Shown one piece after another: positions 8,014 to 16,299 of a stretch of 64,000 nucleotides of DNA (within the stretch, counting starts at the first letter, position 1; every line of letters starts with the position of its first letter). The notes under the pieces were generated by a model, which was not told the origin of the DNA, made no database searches, and worked only from the letters and a program-made list of their open reading frames with translations. This DNA comes from Verrucomicrobiales bacterium. GTDB lineage: Bacteria > Verrucomicrobiota > Verrucomicrobiia > Limisphaerales > J093. Where the stretch lies: contig JABTUJ010000034.1 in assembly GCA_015075445.1 (NCBI GenBank), forward strand, positions 1 through 64,000, given 5' to 3'. Position numbers and translations under genes: made by a program.

Positions 8014-10083
8014 ATGACCGCCCTGCCTCCCATCCTGATCGACGGTCGTTCAGCGGACGTACAGCCCGGCGAAACGATCCTGCAGGTCGCCCGCCGCCTC
8101 GGCATCGCCATCCCGACCCTCTGTCACGTCGAGGGCTTCGCCCCCTCCGCCTCCTGCTACCTCTGCGCCGTCCAGATCGAAGGCCGCCCGAACCTCTGGC
8201 CATCCTGCGCCATGCCTGCCGCACCCGGCATGGTGGTCTTCACCGACTCCGACACCGTCCGCGAGGCCCGCAAGACCGCACTTGAACTCCTGATTTCCGA
8301 TCACGCCGGCGATTGTGTCGGACCCTGCCGCACCGGCTGCCCCGCCCGACTGGACATCCCGCAGTTCATCGCCAGCATCGCCGCCGGCGAGGATCGCAAG
8401 GCCGCCCAGATCGTGACCGACGACCTGACGCTGCCGGCGTCCCTCGGACGCGTCTGCCCACGTTTGTGCGAGCAGCGGTGTCGCCAGTGCGACGTCGAGG
8501 ACGCCCTCTCCATCCGCAATCTCCACCGCTTCAGCGCCGACCAGCAGCGGCTCGCCGTGCGACCCTATCGACCGGCCCGAGCCGAACCGACCGGCAAACG
8601 GGTCGCCATCGTCGGAGCCGGCCCCGCCGGCCTGGCCGCCGCCCATCACCTGCTCCTGCGGGGACACGCCACGGTCCTCTTCGATGCCCACCCGCAAGCC
8701 GGCGGCATGCTCCGCTACGGCATCCCGGCGTTCCGCCTTCCCCGGGGCGTGCTGGACGCCGAGATCCGCTGGATCCGTGAGCTCGGCGCCGAGTTTCGCC
8801 TCGCCCAACGGCTGGGTCGGGACCTCAGCCTCGACGGACTGCGTCGCGATTTCGACGCCGTCCTGCTTGCACTGGGTGCCCAGGGCTCGCGGGGACTCGA
8901 TTGCGCCGGCGAGGAACTCGCGCTGCCCGCGGTCCGTTTCCTCGAACAGCTCACCGACGGTCCGCCCCCCGACGTGGGCGCAGACGTCGTGGTCGTAGGC
9001 GGCGGCAACACCGCCATGGACGCCAGCCGCTGCGCCGTCCGCCTCGGCGCCCAGTCCGTGCAGGTCCTCTACCGGCGAACCCGACGCGAGATGCCGTGCT
9101 TGATGGAAGAGGTCGAGGCGGCCGAGGCGGAGGGCGTGCAAATCGAGTACCTCGTCGCCCCGCTCCGGCTCGAACGCGCGAACGGCCAGCTCCAGCTCAC
9201 CTGCCAGCGCATGGAACTCGGGGCCCCCGACGCCAGCGGACGGGCGCGTCCCGTGCCCGTGCCCGGATCGGAGTTCACCATCCCGGCGTCCTGCGTCATT
9301 GCGGCCATCGGCCAGAGTGTGGACTTCGAAGCCGGCGAGGCCCCCGGCCTGGACTTCTCGAAGTGGGGCATCGCGGTCAACTCGCGCACCCTCGCCACGA
9401 ACCTGCCCGGCGTCTTCGCCGCCGGGGATGCTGTCACCGGACCGGACCTCGCGGTGCGGGCGGTGGCGGCCGGCAAGCTCGCTGCCGCCTCGCTGGACCA
9501 ATTCCTGAGCGGGCGGAAGGTCGTGGGTTCGCCCGAGGCGGTGAACGTGCTGATGGGCAAGCTGGACGAAGACGAACTGGCGGTGATGTTGCGGGAGATC
9601 GAACAGGCTCCGCGCGCCGCCATGCCCCACCTGCCGCTCGAACAACGCCGCACTTCCTTCGCCGAGGTCGAGCTGGGCTTCACTCCCCCGGACGCGCGCC
9701 GCGAGTCCCGCCGGTGTCTCGGCTGCGGTTGTGGCAAAGCCGTGCCCTGCCGCCTCCGGGCCCTCGCGACGGAATACGGCGTCGATCCCGCGCGGTTCGT
9801 CGGCGAACGGCGGCACTTCACCCGCGACACGTCCCACCCCGACATCATCTTCGAACCGGGGAAATGCATTCTCTGCGGCGCGTGCGTCGAGGTCGCCCGG
9901 CGGGCCGGAGAGGATATGGGCTTGTCGTTCTTCGGCCGCGGCTTTCAGGCGGGGGTGGCGGTGCCGTTCGACCGGCCGATGGCAGAAGCCCTGCGCACGT
10001 CAGCCAAGGAAGCCGCCGCCGTGTGCCCGACCGGCGCCATCATGCTCAAAGGCACCGGCTGCGCCGGCTGCCGGCTCGCCTGA
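8014..10083 (+). CDS. [2Fe-2S]-GltD/NfnB-type FAD/NAD(P) oxidoreductase with C-terminal Fe-S domain
   Basis: The protein has 689 residues. Residues 1-80 are a plant-type [2Fe-2S] domain as in NuoG/HydA N-termini, with Cys in TLCHVEG, SCYLCAV and SCAMP, followed by an HAGDCVGPC motif resembling the NuoG His-Cys loop. Next comes the GltD/NfnB module: a Cys-rich Fe-S helix region (CPRLCEQRCRQC), the FAD site VAIVGAGPAGLAAA near 197 and the NAD(P) site VVVVGGGNTAMDA near 328. The C-terminus has CLGCGCGKAVPC, CILCGACVEV, an FGRGF motif known from NuoG-like proteins, and a final CPTGAIM. It follows the NuoEF gene after a 52-bp gap. I infer an NAD(P)H/ferredoxin-linked complex, possibly bifurcating. 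Confidence 0.85.
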   Translation: MTALPPILIDGRSADVQPGETILQVARRLGIAIPTLCHVEGFAPSASCYLCAVQIEGRPNLWPSCAMPAAPGMVVFTDSDTVREARKTALELLISDHAGDCVGPCRTGCPARLDIPQFIASIAAGEDRKAAQIVTDDLTLPASLGRVCPRLCEQRCRQCDVEDALSIRNLHRFSADQQRLAVRPYRPARAEPTGKRVAIVGAGPAGLAAAHHLLLRGHATVLFDAHPQAGGMLRYGIPAFRLPRGVLDAEIRWIRELGAEFRLAQRLGRDLSLDGLRRDFDAVLLALGAQGSRGLDCAGEELALPAVRFLEQLTDGPPPDVGADVVVVGGGNTAMDASRCAVRLGAQSVQVLYRRTRREMPCLMEEVEAAEAEGVQIEYLVAPLRLERANGQLQLTCQRMELGAPDASGRARPVPVPGSEFTIPASCVIAAIGQSVDFEAGEAPGLDFSKWGIAVNSRTLATNLPGVFAAGDAVTGPDLAVRAVAAGKLAAASLDQFLSGRKVVGSPEAVNVLMGKLDEDELAVMLREIEQAPRAAMPHLPLEQRRTSFAEVELGFTPPDARRESRRCLGCGCGKAVPCRLRALATEYGVDPARFVGERRHFTRDTSHPDIIFEPGKCILCGACVEVARRAGEDMGLSFFGRGFQAGVAVPFDRPMAEALRTSAKEAAAVCPTGAIMLKGTGCAGCRLA

Positions 10084-10352
10084 GAAATCCTCCCCCGACC
10101 TGTGGTGCGGGCTTCCAGCCTGCCCGCCGTGGCTTCCACCGCAGAGCCGCGGCCGCAGAACCATGAAGGCGTAAGTCTCGCTCGGCTTGAGGACGGCGAT
10201 CGTAACCCTTCTTGGTGCTGGACGTCCACAGCCCGTGCTCCACCTGTGTCGCGGATCGCGCCGTTCTGCTCGCGCTATGGCCGAGGAACGGCAGACGATC
10301 CAGCTCCGTCGCCACGGCCGGATTGCGGCGCGCATGACGCCCGCGTGCGATT
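10084..10352. other. Intergenic, with a short hairpin repeat
   Basis: No gene is supported. A hairpin, GCGGGC (10107-10112) and GCCCGC (10122-10127), lies 24 bp past the oxidoreductase stop. It is not followed by a T tract, so I do not call it a terminator. It resembles a common dispersed repeat of this group. Confidence 0.5.
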
Positions 10353-10832
10353 TCAGTCCGGGACGCCTCGCTTCATCGCGCGCGCGGCGGCCAACGCGTC
10401 CTGCAGGACAGGCAGGATCAGTCTGTCCTTGGGTCGGTTCGCCGCCCGCTTGCCGGCAATGACCCGATCGAGACCGAGGACCTTGAGTTTCTGCCGGCCG
10501 AGAGCGATTTCGACGCAATGCTTCAGTTCCTCGGCGAAACTCCCCAGGCCATCCATTCTAAGGACCAGATCGAAGAGTTCCACGCCGGGGCCGGCGAGCA
10601 TGGGTGGCTTGAGATGGCTTGGGGGGACGTACACCGCACCGACTTTCAGCAGTGCCTGAACCATGGCGGGTTCACCGAGTTGGGCGAACCACAGGTCAAC
10701 ATCCTGGGTCACCACCGGCGCACCCTGCAACGTGGCCGCCGAGAGTCCGACCACCATGAACCGGACGTCGTGGTCCAGGAGGACCTCGAGCAGGCGAAGC
10801 TCAATCTCCGAGAGCGGAAGCGGCGCGGCCAC
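10353..10832 (-). CDS. Nucleotidyltransferase-fold protein (MNT/DUF6036-like)
   Basis: The protein has 159 residues. Residues 25-50 match the nucleotidyltransferase core: a small-residue loop VGLSAATLQG followed by TQDVDLWF with the paired acidic residues. The C-terminal part is helical with conserved basic residues (KLKVLGLDRVIAGKRAANRPKD), as in AbiEii/MNT-like proteins that act as toxins or modifiers in toxin-antitoxin pairs. It is downstream of, and overlaps by 32 bp, a small helical ORF (10801-10994) that now carries a frameshift. Biochemical activity is not known. The call rests on the fold motifs and the two-gene layout. Confidence 0.75.
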   Translation of the reverse strand: MAAPLPLSEIELRLLEVLLDHDVRFMVVGLSAATLQGAPVVTQDVDLWFAQLGEPAMVQALLKVGAVYVPPSHLKPPMLAGPGVELFDLVLRMDGLGSFAEELKHCVEIALGRQKLKVLGLDRVIAGKRAANRPKDRLILPVLQDALAAARAMKRGVPD

Positions 10833-10994
10833 GGATCAGGCTCCTCTGCAGTCGTTCCAGCGGTGGCAGCTCCAGCAGGATCAGGTGTGCCGGACGTTGT
10901 CCGGATCGGCTTCGGGATGCGCCGCGAGCACGCGCTGGACCTGCCGGCCGAGCCGTCGCGCCCAACGTCGGGCTTGCGCGTCGTTCCTGTTCAT
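10801..10994 (-). pseudogene. Small partner of the nucleotidyltransferase, frameshifted
   Basis: Starting at the ATG at 10994, the reading MNRNDAQARRWARRLGRQ continues for 37 codons and then meets TGA. Adding one C in the CACACC run restores a 64-residue protein that ends in LIRGRAASALGD and overlaps the nucleotidyltransferase start, as expected for a coupled pair. The span is 194 bases, one short of whole codons. Either the gene is broken or a base is missing from a C run in the assembly. It would be the antitoxin-like member of the pair, by position only. Confidence 0.55.
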
Positions 10995-11712
10995 GGCTGC
11001 CCTGCACCGCTTCATTGACCGGCAGCAGGTTAGGCTGAGCCCGCCCGATTGTCACCGGCGAAAACCGCTGTGCAGCACAGGGGCGGCCCATGCCAAGTCG
11101 TTGATCTCCGATGGATTCCCAGCGGTAATCAGGACAGACAAAGCACCCGTCACTATATCGGCACGACGTCTGCGATTCCGCGCGCGGGACGTCGCGTGTG
11201 TCCTCGGAATGAAGTCGTCCTGCCCATCCGCTCGTCGAGGAAGACAGAGGTCTGCGAAGGCGAGGGATTGACAATATCCGACAGCTTGTCGGCCACGCGG
11301 TATGGGGTTGTGCGCACAGCGTCCGTGCCGCACAGCCAGCAGTTCATCGAGACGCTACGGAGACGGGGCAAGGATTGTCCGCCGAAGCTGGCCATCGAGC
11401 GGTCGCCTCGGCACGTGAACCCAATGGCTGCCGGGGTTCCTCGGTTGGACCCCGTGGGAGGGAGCATGGGAGGCGGACGGGGCGGGCCGCAGTCCGGCAG
11501 CGCAGCGACGCCGCATGAGGTGGTGTTGAATTCTGTCAAGCAGGCTCGCTCGCCGATGGGCGACAACGCCAACGGACTCGCGGCGGGTGGGACCGATCCC
11601 AAACCAGTTTCGTCGAGGATCGCAGTGATTGGGGGCAGGCAGACTCCCAACCCCGGTTCAGGAAGGCTCAGGAAGGAAAAGGACTGGATAGTTCATGCCT
11701 CAGAGTTAAACT
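10995..11712. other. Gene-poor stretch holding a decayed prepilin fragment
   Basis: Apart from the fragment at 11222-11422 nothing coding is supported. The last 60 bases before 11713 are AT-richer and may carry the promoter of the small gene there. Confidence 0.5.
11222..11422 (-). pseudogene. Fragment of a prepilin-like (H-X9-DG) gene
   Basis: The minus strand reads CRGDRSMASFGGQSLPRLRS and continues through RVADKLSDIVNPSPS to FLDERM. This matches, almost residue for residue, the middle of the intact prepilin-like gene at 13977-14789 (CPGDRSMANFGGQ, RVADKLSHIVHPSPS, FLDERM). The two DNA segments can be aligned base by base over about 200 bases. Neither the N-terminal methylation motif nor the C-terminal H-X9-DG part is present, so it is a dead partial copy. 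Confidence 0.8.
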
Positions 11713-11931
11713 ATGCGCATGATGTCAACGGCAAGCGAATCCACGGAGTCGGTCACGCATCGGGTCGCGGAATTGGAGCGACAATTCGCCGAGTTACAAT
11801 CCGACGTCCTCAGGCTTAAGCCCACCGGGAAGGACTGGAGACGAACCGTCGGCATGATGGCCGACGACGAGTATTCCCGCAGCGCAGCCGAGCTGGGTCG
11901 CGCGTGGCGGAAGCAGGCGAACAACGAGTGA
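11713..11931 (+). CDS. Small antitoxin-like protein upstream of a VapC remnant
   Basis: The protein has 72 residues, with an N-terminal heptad-like helix (VTHRVAELERQFAELQSDVL) and a C-terminal WRRTVGMMADDEYSRSAAELG segment. It ends four bases before a PIN-domain toxin remnant, which is the usual antitoxin position in vapBC pairs. The DNA-binding fold cannot be seen directly. ATG 11713 is the first start; 11722 and 11725 are alternatives. Because its toxin is deleted, it may now be an orphan. Confidence 0.6.
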   Translation: MRMMSTASESTESVTHRVAELERQFAELQSDVLRLKPTGKDWRRTVGMMADDEYSRSAAELGRAWRKQANNE

Positions 11932-11935
11932 TTTC

Positions 11936-12167
11936 ATGGTCGTGCTGGACACCGATCACGCGAGCGAACTCGGCATGAGATCGGCTGCCGGGCTGCGCTT
12001 GCTGGATCGCCTCGATCAATCCGGGGAATCGCCGGCCATCACCGCCATCACGGTGGAAGAACAGATGCGGGGCAATCGCCTTGACGCATGGCGCGCGGTT
12101 GCTCACACGAAACCAACCCGATTTCGTCAGCGTGCCGGAGCTTCGAGTCGAGAACTGGCTGGAGTAA
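11936..12167 (+). pseudogene. VapC-type PIN toxin with an internal deletion
   Basis: The 5' part reads MVVLDTDHASELGMRSAAG and on to TAITVEEQMRGN, which is the start of a PIN domain with the first catalytic Asp (DTD) and the conserved Glu (EEQ). The last 20 or so codons, in another frame, read LLTRNQPDFVSVPELRVENW and end at TAA 12165-12167. This is the normal VapC C-terminus. The middle of the domain, roughly 60 codons with the other acidic residues, is missing. The toxin is therefore inactive. Confidence 0.8.
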
Positions 12168-12298
12168 AGCCCCTTCAGGCCGTGGCATCACTTCACCACG
12201 CCGCGGTAGAATCGCCGGCTCGCATTCTCTTCCGTTCAGGATGGCGGTGTTGAGCGACCAAGGGCAGCGCTCTCATTGTCGGAGATCGTGCTGTTGTC

Positions 12299-12985
12299 CT
12301 ACTGCGGCGCGGCGCGCTCCAGTCGTTGGAGATCGGCCCGGTCACCGGAATCGGTGGCTTCCACCGCGTCACAGTGGCGTGCTTGCTTCGGTTTGGGCGA
12401 GCGCCATTTTCAACAATCCGCGTGGCCGTCGGCGAAGGATAGGGTCGCGCCCTGGTGGTGACGGTCGGTCAAGGGCTCGATCCGGAGATGGATCCCGGGC
12501 GCGAGCGGGTAATGTCCGTGCAACGGAAAGCCCTGGTGATCCGCAAAGGTGAACACCTCCGACGGCCGCAGCACGTGGCCAAGCTTCTGAACGGTTCGAA
12601 AGCGGGGCTCCTGCGAGCCTGCGAAGCCCCGGTTTGCCGTCACCCACGCGTCCACCGATTGGCCGTTCGGGCGCAGTCCGTTGAGAAACGAGCTCAGCGC
12701 GCAGTTGAACGGGCTCCATTCGCGTTGCTGGCGCGGCAGAAACGACGTGTCCGAAGGGCAACGATAGACTTCCGCCGCACCGGCGTAGGGAAAGAGCGTT
12801 CCGCGTTCGATCTGTTCCAAGCGGATGGGCTCGGCGGTTCCCCCGCCCGTCACCCAGGAATCGGCGGTGCTCCTGGTGCAGTCGCCGGCCCTCTCGATAG
12901 CGTTGAGCGGCGCCGTGTCGTCGTGGTCGCCCGCGTAAAGCGTCCGGGCGAGCTGCAGTTGTTTCAGATTACCGAGATCACCTGG
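12299..12985 (-). pseudogene. Truncated prepilin-like (H-X9-DG) gene
   Basis: The minus strand reads DLGNLKQLQLARTLYAGDHD near 12975, passes VYRCPSDTSF and ends in HHQGATLSFADGHADC. This is the body of a prepilin-like protein with the H-X9-DG signature. The N-terminal methylation helix is missing. A TGA at 12410-12412 replaces the expected Trp codon. Beyond it the frame stays open through KWRSP and ends in ADLQRLERAAPQ at 12299, the usual tail of the family. It is a pseudogene with a 5' truncation and a nonsense mutation. Confidence 0.75.
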
Positions 12986-13068
12986 TACGCGGTGTTGGTA
13001 GGGTCGTAGATGGCGGTTCTGGCTTCACCAGCATTGCGCGGCCACGTCAGCTATGCTACGAACAGCGC

Positions 13069-13419
13069 ATGAACTGGCACGAGATCATGGACGAACGCGC
13101 GTTGGAGATGGACGCTGTGATTGCCCGTGAACTGCGCGACAATCCCGCCAAGCTCGAACTGGTCGTTGCCTGGATCCAACGATTCCTCGCTGACCCAGAC
13201 TACTCGACACATTCCAAGGAAGCACTGACGGAGTGGCTGAACCTAATTCGTGCCCGCGGCCTGTCGGGCGTTCTGTCGGCATTGGCGGATCGCAGCGAAC
13301 AAGGCATCCGAATGCGGCAGAATAGCCCCTTTGCAGTGCTCATGCCGCAGGCCGAACGACGTAAGATTCTGGCCAAATATGAAGCGCGCCGACCTCGAGC
13401 ACATCCTGCGAGCGTGTAA
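13069..13419 (+). CDS. Hypothetical partner protein of a DUF6036 nucleotidyltransferase
   Basis: The protein has 116 residues, is mainly helical, and is rich in charged residues (MNWHEIMDERALEMDAVIAR, then VVAWIQRFLADP). I know no enzyme motif in it. Its 3' end overlaps the following nucleotidyltransferase gene by 41 bp, so the two are a tightly coupled pair. By position it is the antitoxin-like member of a toxin-antitoxin-type module. That role is inferred only. Confidence 0.65.
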   Translation: MNWHEIMDERALEMDAVIARELRDNPAKLELVVAWIQRFLADPDYSTHSKEALTEWLNLIRARGLSGVLSALADRSEQGIRMRQNSPFAVLMPQAERRKILAKYEARRPRAHPASV

Positions 13420-13939
13420 GGGAACGACGGGCGAGACGGAGTTCATTGTCGTCGGCAGCCAAGCCATTTTGGGCAAGTTCCCCGATGCCCCACGCGTCTT
13501 GCGGCAGTCCATGGAACTGGACATTTATCCCCGGCACCGCCCCGAACTCGCGGATCTGATTGAGGGTAGCCTTGGTCGGTATTCCCAATTTGATCAGACG
13601 TTCGGTTTTCATGCGGACGGCGTTTCGCCCACCACCGCCACGCTGCCCATCGGGTGGGAGGACCGGCTGGTAAAGGTGTGGAATGAGAACACCGGCGGAG
13701 CCATCGGTTGGTGCCTGGACCCACACGACCTCGCCTTCAGCAAGCTGGCGGCTCGCCGGGAGAAGGACCTCGCCTTCGTCGCCGCCCTCGTTCGTCATAA
13801 GATGATCCGCCCCTCCATCCTCGACGCTCTGATCGCCGGAGTGACCGATCCCCTTTTGCAGGCGAGTCTGGTGGAGGCGTGGAACATCTGCCGGCGACGT
13901 GCCACCGAACCCGACCCTGGCCCAGGTGCCAATCCCTGA
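13379..13939 (+). CDS. DUF6036-type nucleotidyltransferase
   Basis: The protein has 186 residues. ATG 13379 is the first start that keeps the conserved N-terminus MKRADLEHILRACKGTTGET. The core shows FIVVGSQAILG (nucleotide-binding loop) and SMELDIYPRH (acidic pair). A later HDLAFSKLAARREKDLAFV segment is characteristic of the DUF6036 group, where a conserved K-L-xx-R-xKD helix follows. Genes of this kind are frequent in mobile or defensive two-gene modules. It overlaps the preceding small gene by 41 bp. Confidence 0.75.
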   Translation: MKRADLEHILRACKGTTGETEFIVVGSQAILGKFPDAPRVLRQSMELDIYPRHRPELADLIEGSLGRYSQFDQTFGFHADGVSPTTATLPIGWEDRLVKVWNENTGGAIGWCLDPHDLAFSKLAARREKDLAFVAALVRHKMIRPSILDALIAGVTDPLLQASLVEAWNICRRRATEPDPGPGANP

Positions 13940-13976
13940 CCTAAGTCGATGAAGCCCACGGATGCCCGTACTCAGA

Positions 13977-14789
13977 TCACTTTCGCGCCGTTGCGCGGGA
14001 CAGCAGCCAGATGACATCCGGATGGTTGGGGACCACCGGGTAGGGATCGTTGCGATGTTTCCGCGTGATGGGCGGCATCGGGTATTGCCACCGACGGACC
14101 TTGGCATGGCCATCGGCGAAGCTGAACGAGCCCGCGTTGTTGTGGTAGTTGGCAGGGAGTTCCCACCAACGGGTCCGGGTCAGATCGATGGGATCAATGC
14201 CCTCGAAAACGGTCGCGAAGAAGCCGTTGTCGATGCTGTCCATCCGCTCATCGAGGAAGACAAACGTCTGCGACGGCGAGGGGTGGACGATATGCGATAG
14301 CTTGTCGGCCACCCGGTATGGGGTTCTGCGAACATCGTCCGTCCCGGCCAACCAGCAGTTCATCGAGACGCTGCGGACGCGGGGCACGGACTGTCCGCCG
14401 AAGTTGGCCATCGAACGGTCCCCGGGGCATTTGTAAACACCAGCGCTTTCTCCGAGATAGGGTCCCAAGTGGCCTTGACGCAGGAACAGCGTGTTCGTGT
14501 GGTCGGGCCAGTTAGGCTCGCCGAGTAGCATGATGCCGAGAACCCACTTTCGATCCCGCTGCGGTTCGATCCAGTCTGACCGATTGGGAGGGAGCCAATC
14601 GTCGTGATCGTGGGCATACATGATCCAGGCCAGGGCAAGCTGCTTCATATTGCTGAGACAACCCATGCCTTGGGCCTTGGATTTCGCCTTACTCAATGCC
14701 GGCAACAGCATTCCCGCCAGGATCGCGATGATGGCTATCACCACGAGGAGTTCGATGAGGGTAAATGCTCTCTTGGCGGACGCTTTCAT
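13977..14789 (-). CDS. Prepilin-like protein with H-X9-DG C-terminus
   Basis: The protein has 270 residues. The start at 14789 places a type IV prepilin leader at residues 1-35: the basic MKASAKRA, then FTLIELLVVIAIIAILAGM with the +5 Glu. The body has CLSNMKQLALAWIMYAHDHD and the tail holds HNNAGSFSFADGH, the H-X9-DG signature. Such proteins are numerous in Verrucomicrobiota and Planctomycetota and are probably processed by a prepilin peptidase. Their function is not known. It lies 14 bp after the BspA-LRR gene on the same strand. Two decayed copies lie at 11222-11422 and 12299-12985. Confidence 0.9.
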   Translation of the reverse strand: MKASAKRAFTLIELLVVIAIIAILAGMLLPALSKAKSKAQGMGCLSNMKQLALAWIMYAHDHDDWLPPNRSDWIEPQRDRKWVLGIMLLGEPNWPDHTNTLFLRQGHLGPYLGESAGVYKCPGDRSMANFGGQSVPRVRSVSMNCWLAGTDDVRRTPYRVADKLSHIVHPSPSQTFVFLDERMDSIDNGFFATVFEGIDPIDLTRTRWWELPANYHNNAGSFSFADGHAKVRRWQYPMPPITRKHRNDPYPVVPNHPDVIWLLSRATARK

Positions 14790-14803
14790 GGTCGACTCAA
14801 GGT

Positions 14804-16186
14804 TCAGGGGCTTGGGGTAACTTCTACCGCGCGATAAAAGCGCATGGGGTCGCTGGACGAGTCGGGGTCGCTGAGAGTGGCGGAACTGTCCGTGAGGGGA
14901 ATGGTGGCGAGGGGCATCCATACCGGATTGGTTGGGTTGGTGGCGGACTCCACGCCGACGGTTTTGCCCCGCGCCCAGTGGATGCTGAGAGCAAACTCGT
15001 TCCTGCCGCCGCCGAGCTGAATGCCTGCCGGCTCGACGCGGGGCAGCCAGAGGGCCGTCGGATGATCATAGAACCCTGTGTCCCACCCCGATGTCCCCGG
15101 TAGATGGTAGATGGTCACTGGCGATCCCATAAAGGAGTTGAGACCTCCGAAGGCATTCCCTGCGTAGTACACAGCAGTCAGGCTACTACAGTGGGAGAAT
15201 GCATATGGTTCGATGCTGGTGACGCTTTTGCCAATTGTCACGCTGGTCAGGCCGCTGCAATCCGAGAAGGCGCCATACTCGATGGTGGTGACGGTATCGG
15301 GGATCACGATGCTGGTCAGGCTGGTGCAGTCTGAGAATGCCCTATACAAGATGCTGGTGACGCCCTCGGGGATCGTAATATCTTTCAGAGCCATGCAACC
15401 TGAGAATGCCGAATGGTCAATGGTGGTGACGCTGGCTGGGATCACGATGCTGGTCAGGCTGGTGCAGCCAGCGAACGTCGAGCCCTTGATAGTGGTGACG
15501 GCGTCGGGGATCGCAATGCTGGTCAGGCTGGTGCAGTTCCAAAACGCAAAGGCCCCGATGCTGTCGACGGTGTCGGGAATTGCCACGTTCGTCAGGCTGG
15601 TACAATCGGCAAACGCCCCCCACGGACCGCCATCTTGTTCGCCCCCGCCGCCCGCGATAAAGGTCACGCCGGCAGGGATATCGATGTTGGTCAGGGCAGC
15701 ACAACCCCAGAATGCCCGGTACCAGATGTGGGTGACGCCCTTGCCGATCGTCACACTCGACAATCCGGTGCAGCCCGCAAATGCCCCATACCCGATGTCG
15801 GTGACGATCTCCGGGATCACGTAGTGTCCTGTCTTTCCTCCGGGAAACGCGATCAGCGTGGTTTGATTCTTGTTGAAAAGCACCCCGTCCAGACTGCTGA
15901 AGGCCGGATTAAGCATAGCCACCTCAAACCGAGTTAGACCGGTGCAGCCCTCGAACGCCGAAGACCAGGGCGTAGAATGGATGTAGGTGACGCTGTCGGG
16001 AATAGCGATGGTCGTCAGGTTGCTCAAACCCGAGAACGCCCTGTCTCCGATGCGGGCGACCGGCAGACCCGCGACGGTCTGTGGAAGGATCACTTCGCCT
16101 CCCGGCCCGGTGTACCGGGTGATGGTGACGGCGCCGCTTCCGATGGTGTATTCGAACTCCGGAGCTTGGCCGGCTGTAGGAAGCAT
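14804..16186 (-). CDS. BspA-type leucine-rich-repeat surface protein
   Basis: The protein has 460 residues as drawn from the ATG at 16186. Residues 40-350 are about ten BspA (LRR_5) repeats of the form IGxxAFxxCTSLTSIxIPxxVT. After a linker, the tail (SIHWARGKTVGVESATNPTN and on to RFYRAVEV) is the C-terminal module seen on many secreted verrucomicrobial proteins. The reading upstream of 16186 stays open as LATPTLVLITGLMLPTAGQA, a signal-peptide core, but has no ATG. The ATG at 16250 (MKLRSSH) is one frame away, so a one-base insertion near 16229 is likely and the true start may be 16250. It is expected to be secreted or cell-surface. Confidence 0.85.
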   Translation of the reverse strand: MLPTAGQAPEFEYTIGSGAVTITRYTGPGGEVILPQTVAGLPVARIGDRAFSGLSNLTTIAIPDSVTYIHSTPWSSAFEGCTGLTRFEVAMLNPAFSSLDGVLFNKNQTTLIAFPGGKTGHYVIPEIVTDIGYGAFAGCTGLSSVTIGKGVTHIWYRAFWGCAALTNIDIPAGVTFIAGGGGEQDGGPWGAFADCTSLTNVAIPDTVDSIGAFAFWNCTSLTSIAIPDAVTTIKGSTFAGCTSLTSIVIPASVTTIDHSAFSGCMALKDITIPEGVTSILYRAFSDCTSLTSIVIPDTVTTIEYGAFSDCSGLTSVTIGKSVTSIEPYAFSHCSSLTAVYYAGNAFGGLNSFMGSPVTIYHLPGTSGWDTGFYDHPTALWLPRVEPAGIQLGGGRNEFALSIHWARGKTVGVESATNPTNPVWMPLATIPLTDSSATLSDPDSSSDPMRFYRAVEVTPSP

Positions 16187-16299
16187 CAGGCCGGTTATGA
16201 GAACCAGGGTCGGTGTCGCCAGGATTAGCGTGGCTCGATCGCAATTTCATTGGTGGGGTGCAGTGATAGTGGATGGAGTTGGTCGAGAGTGCAAGTGGA

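Noticed and set aside
5166..8111. A 981-codon minus-strand open frame
   Set aside because: It is antisense to the NuoEF fusion, whose Fe-S and flavin motifs are unmistakable.
10801..11274. 157-codon minus-strand open frame upstream of the nucleotidyltransferase
   Set aside because: Only its last 28 residues are coding in the right frame; the rest is a chance extension past the frameshift of the small partner gene.
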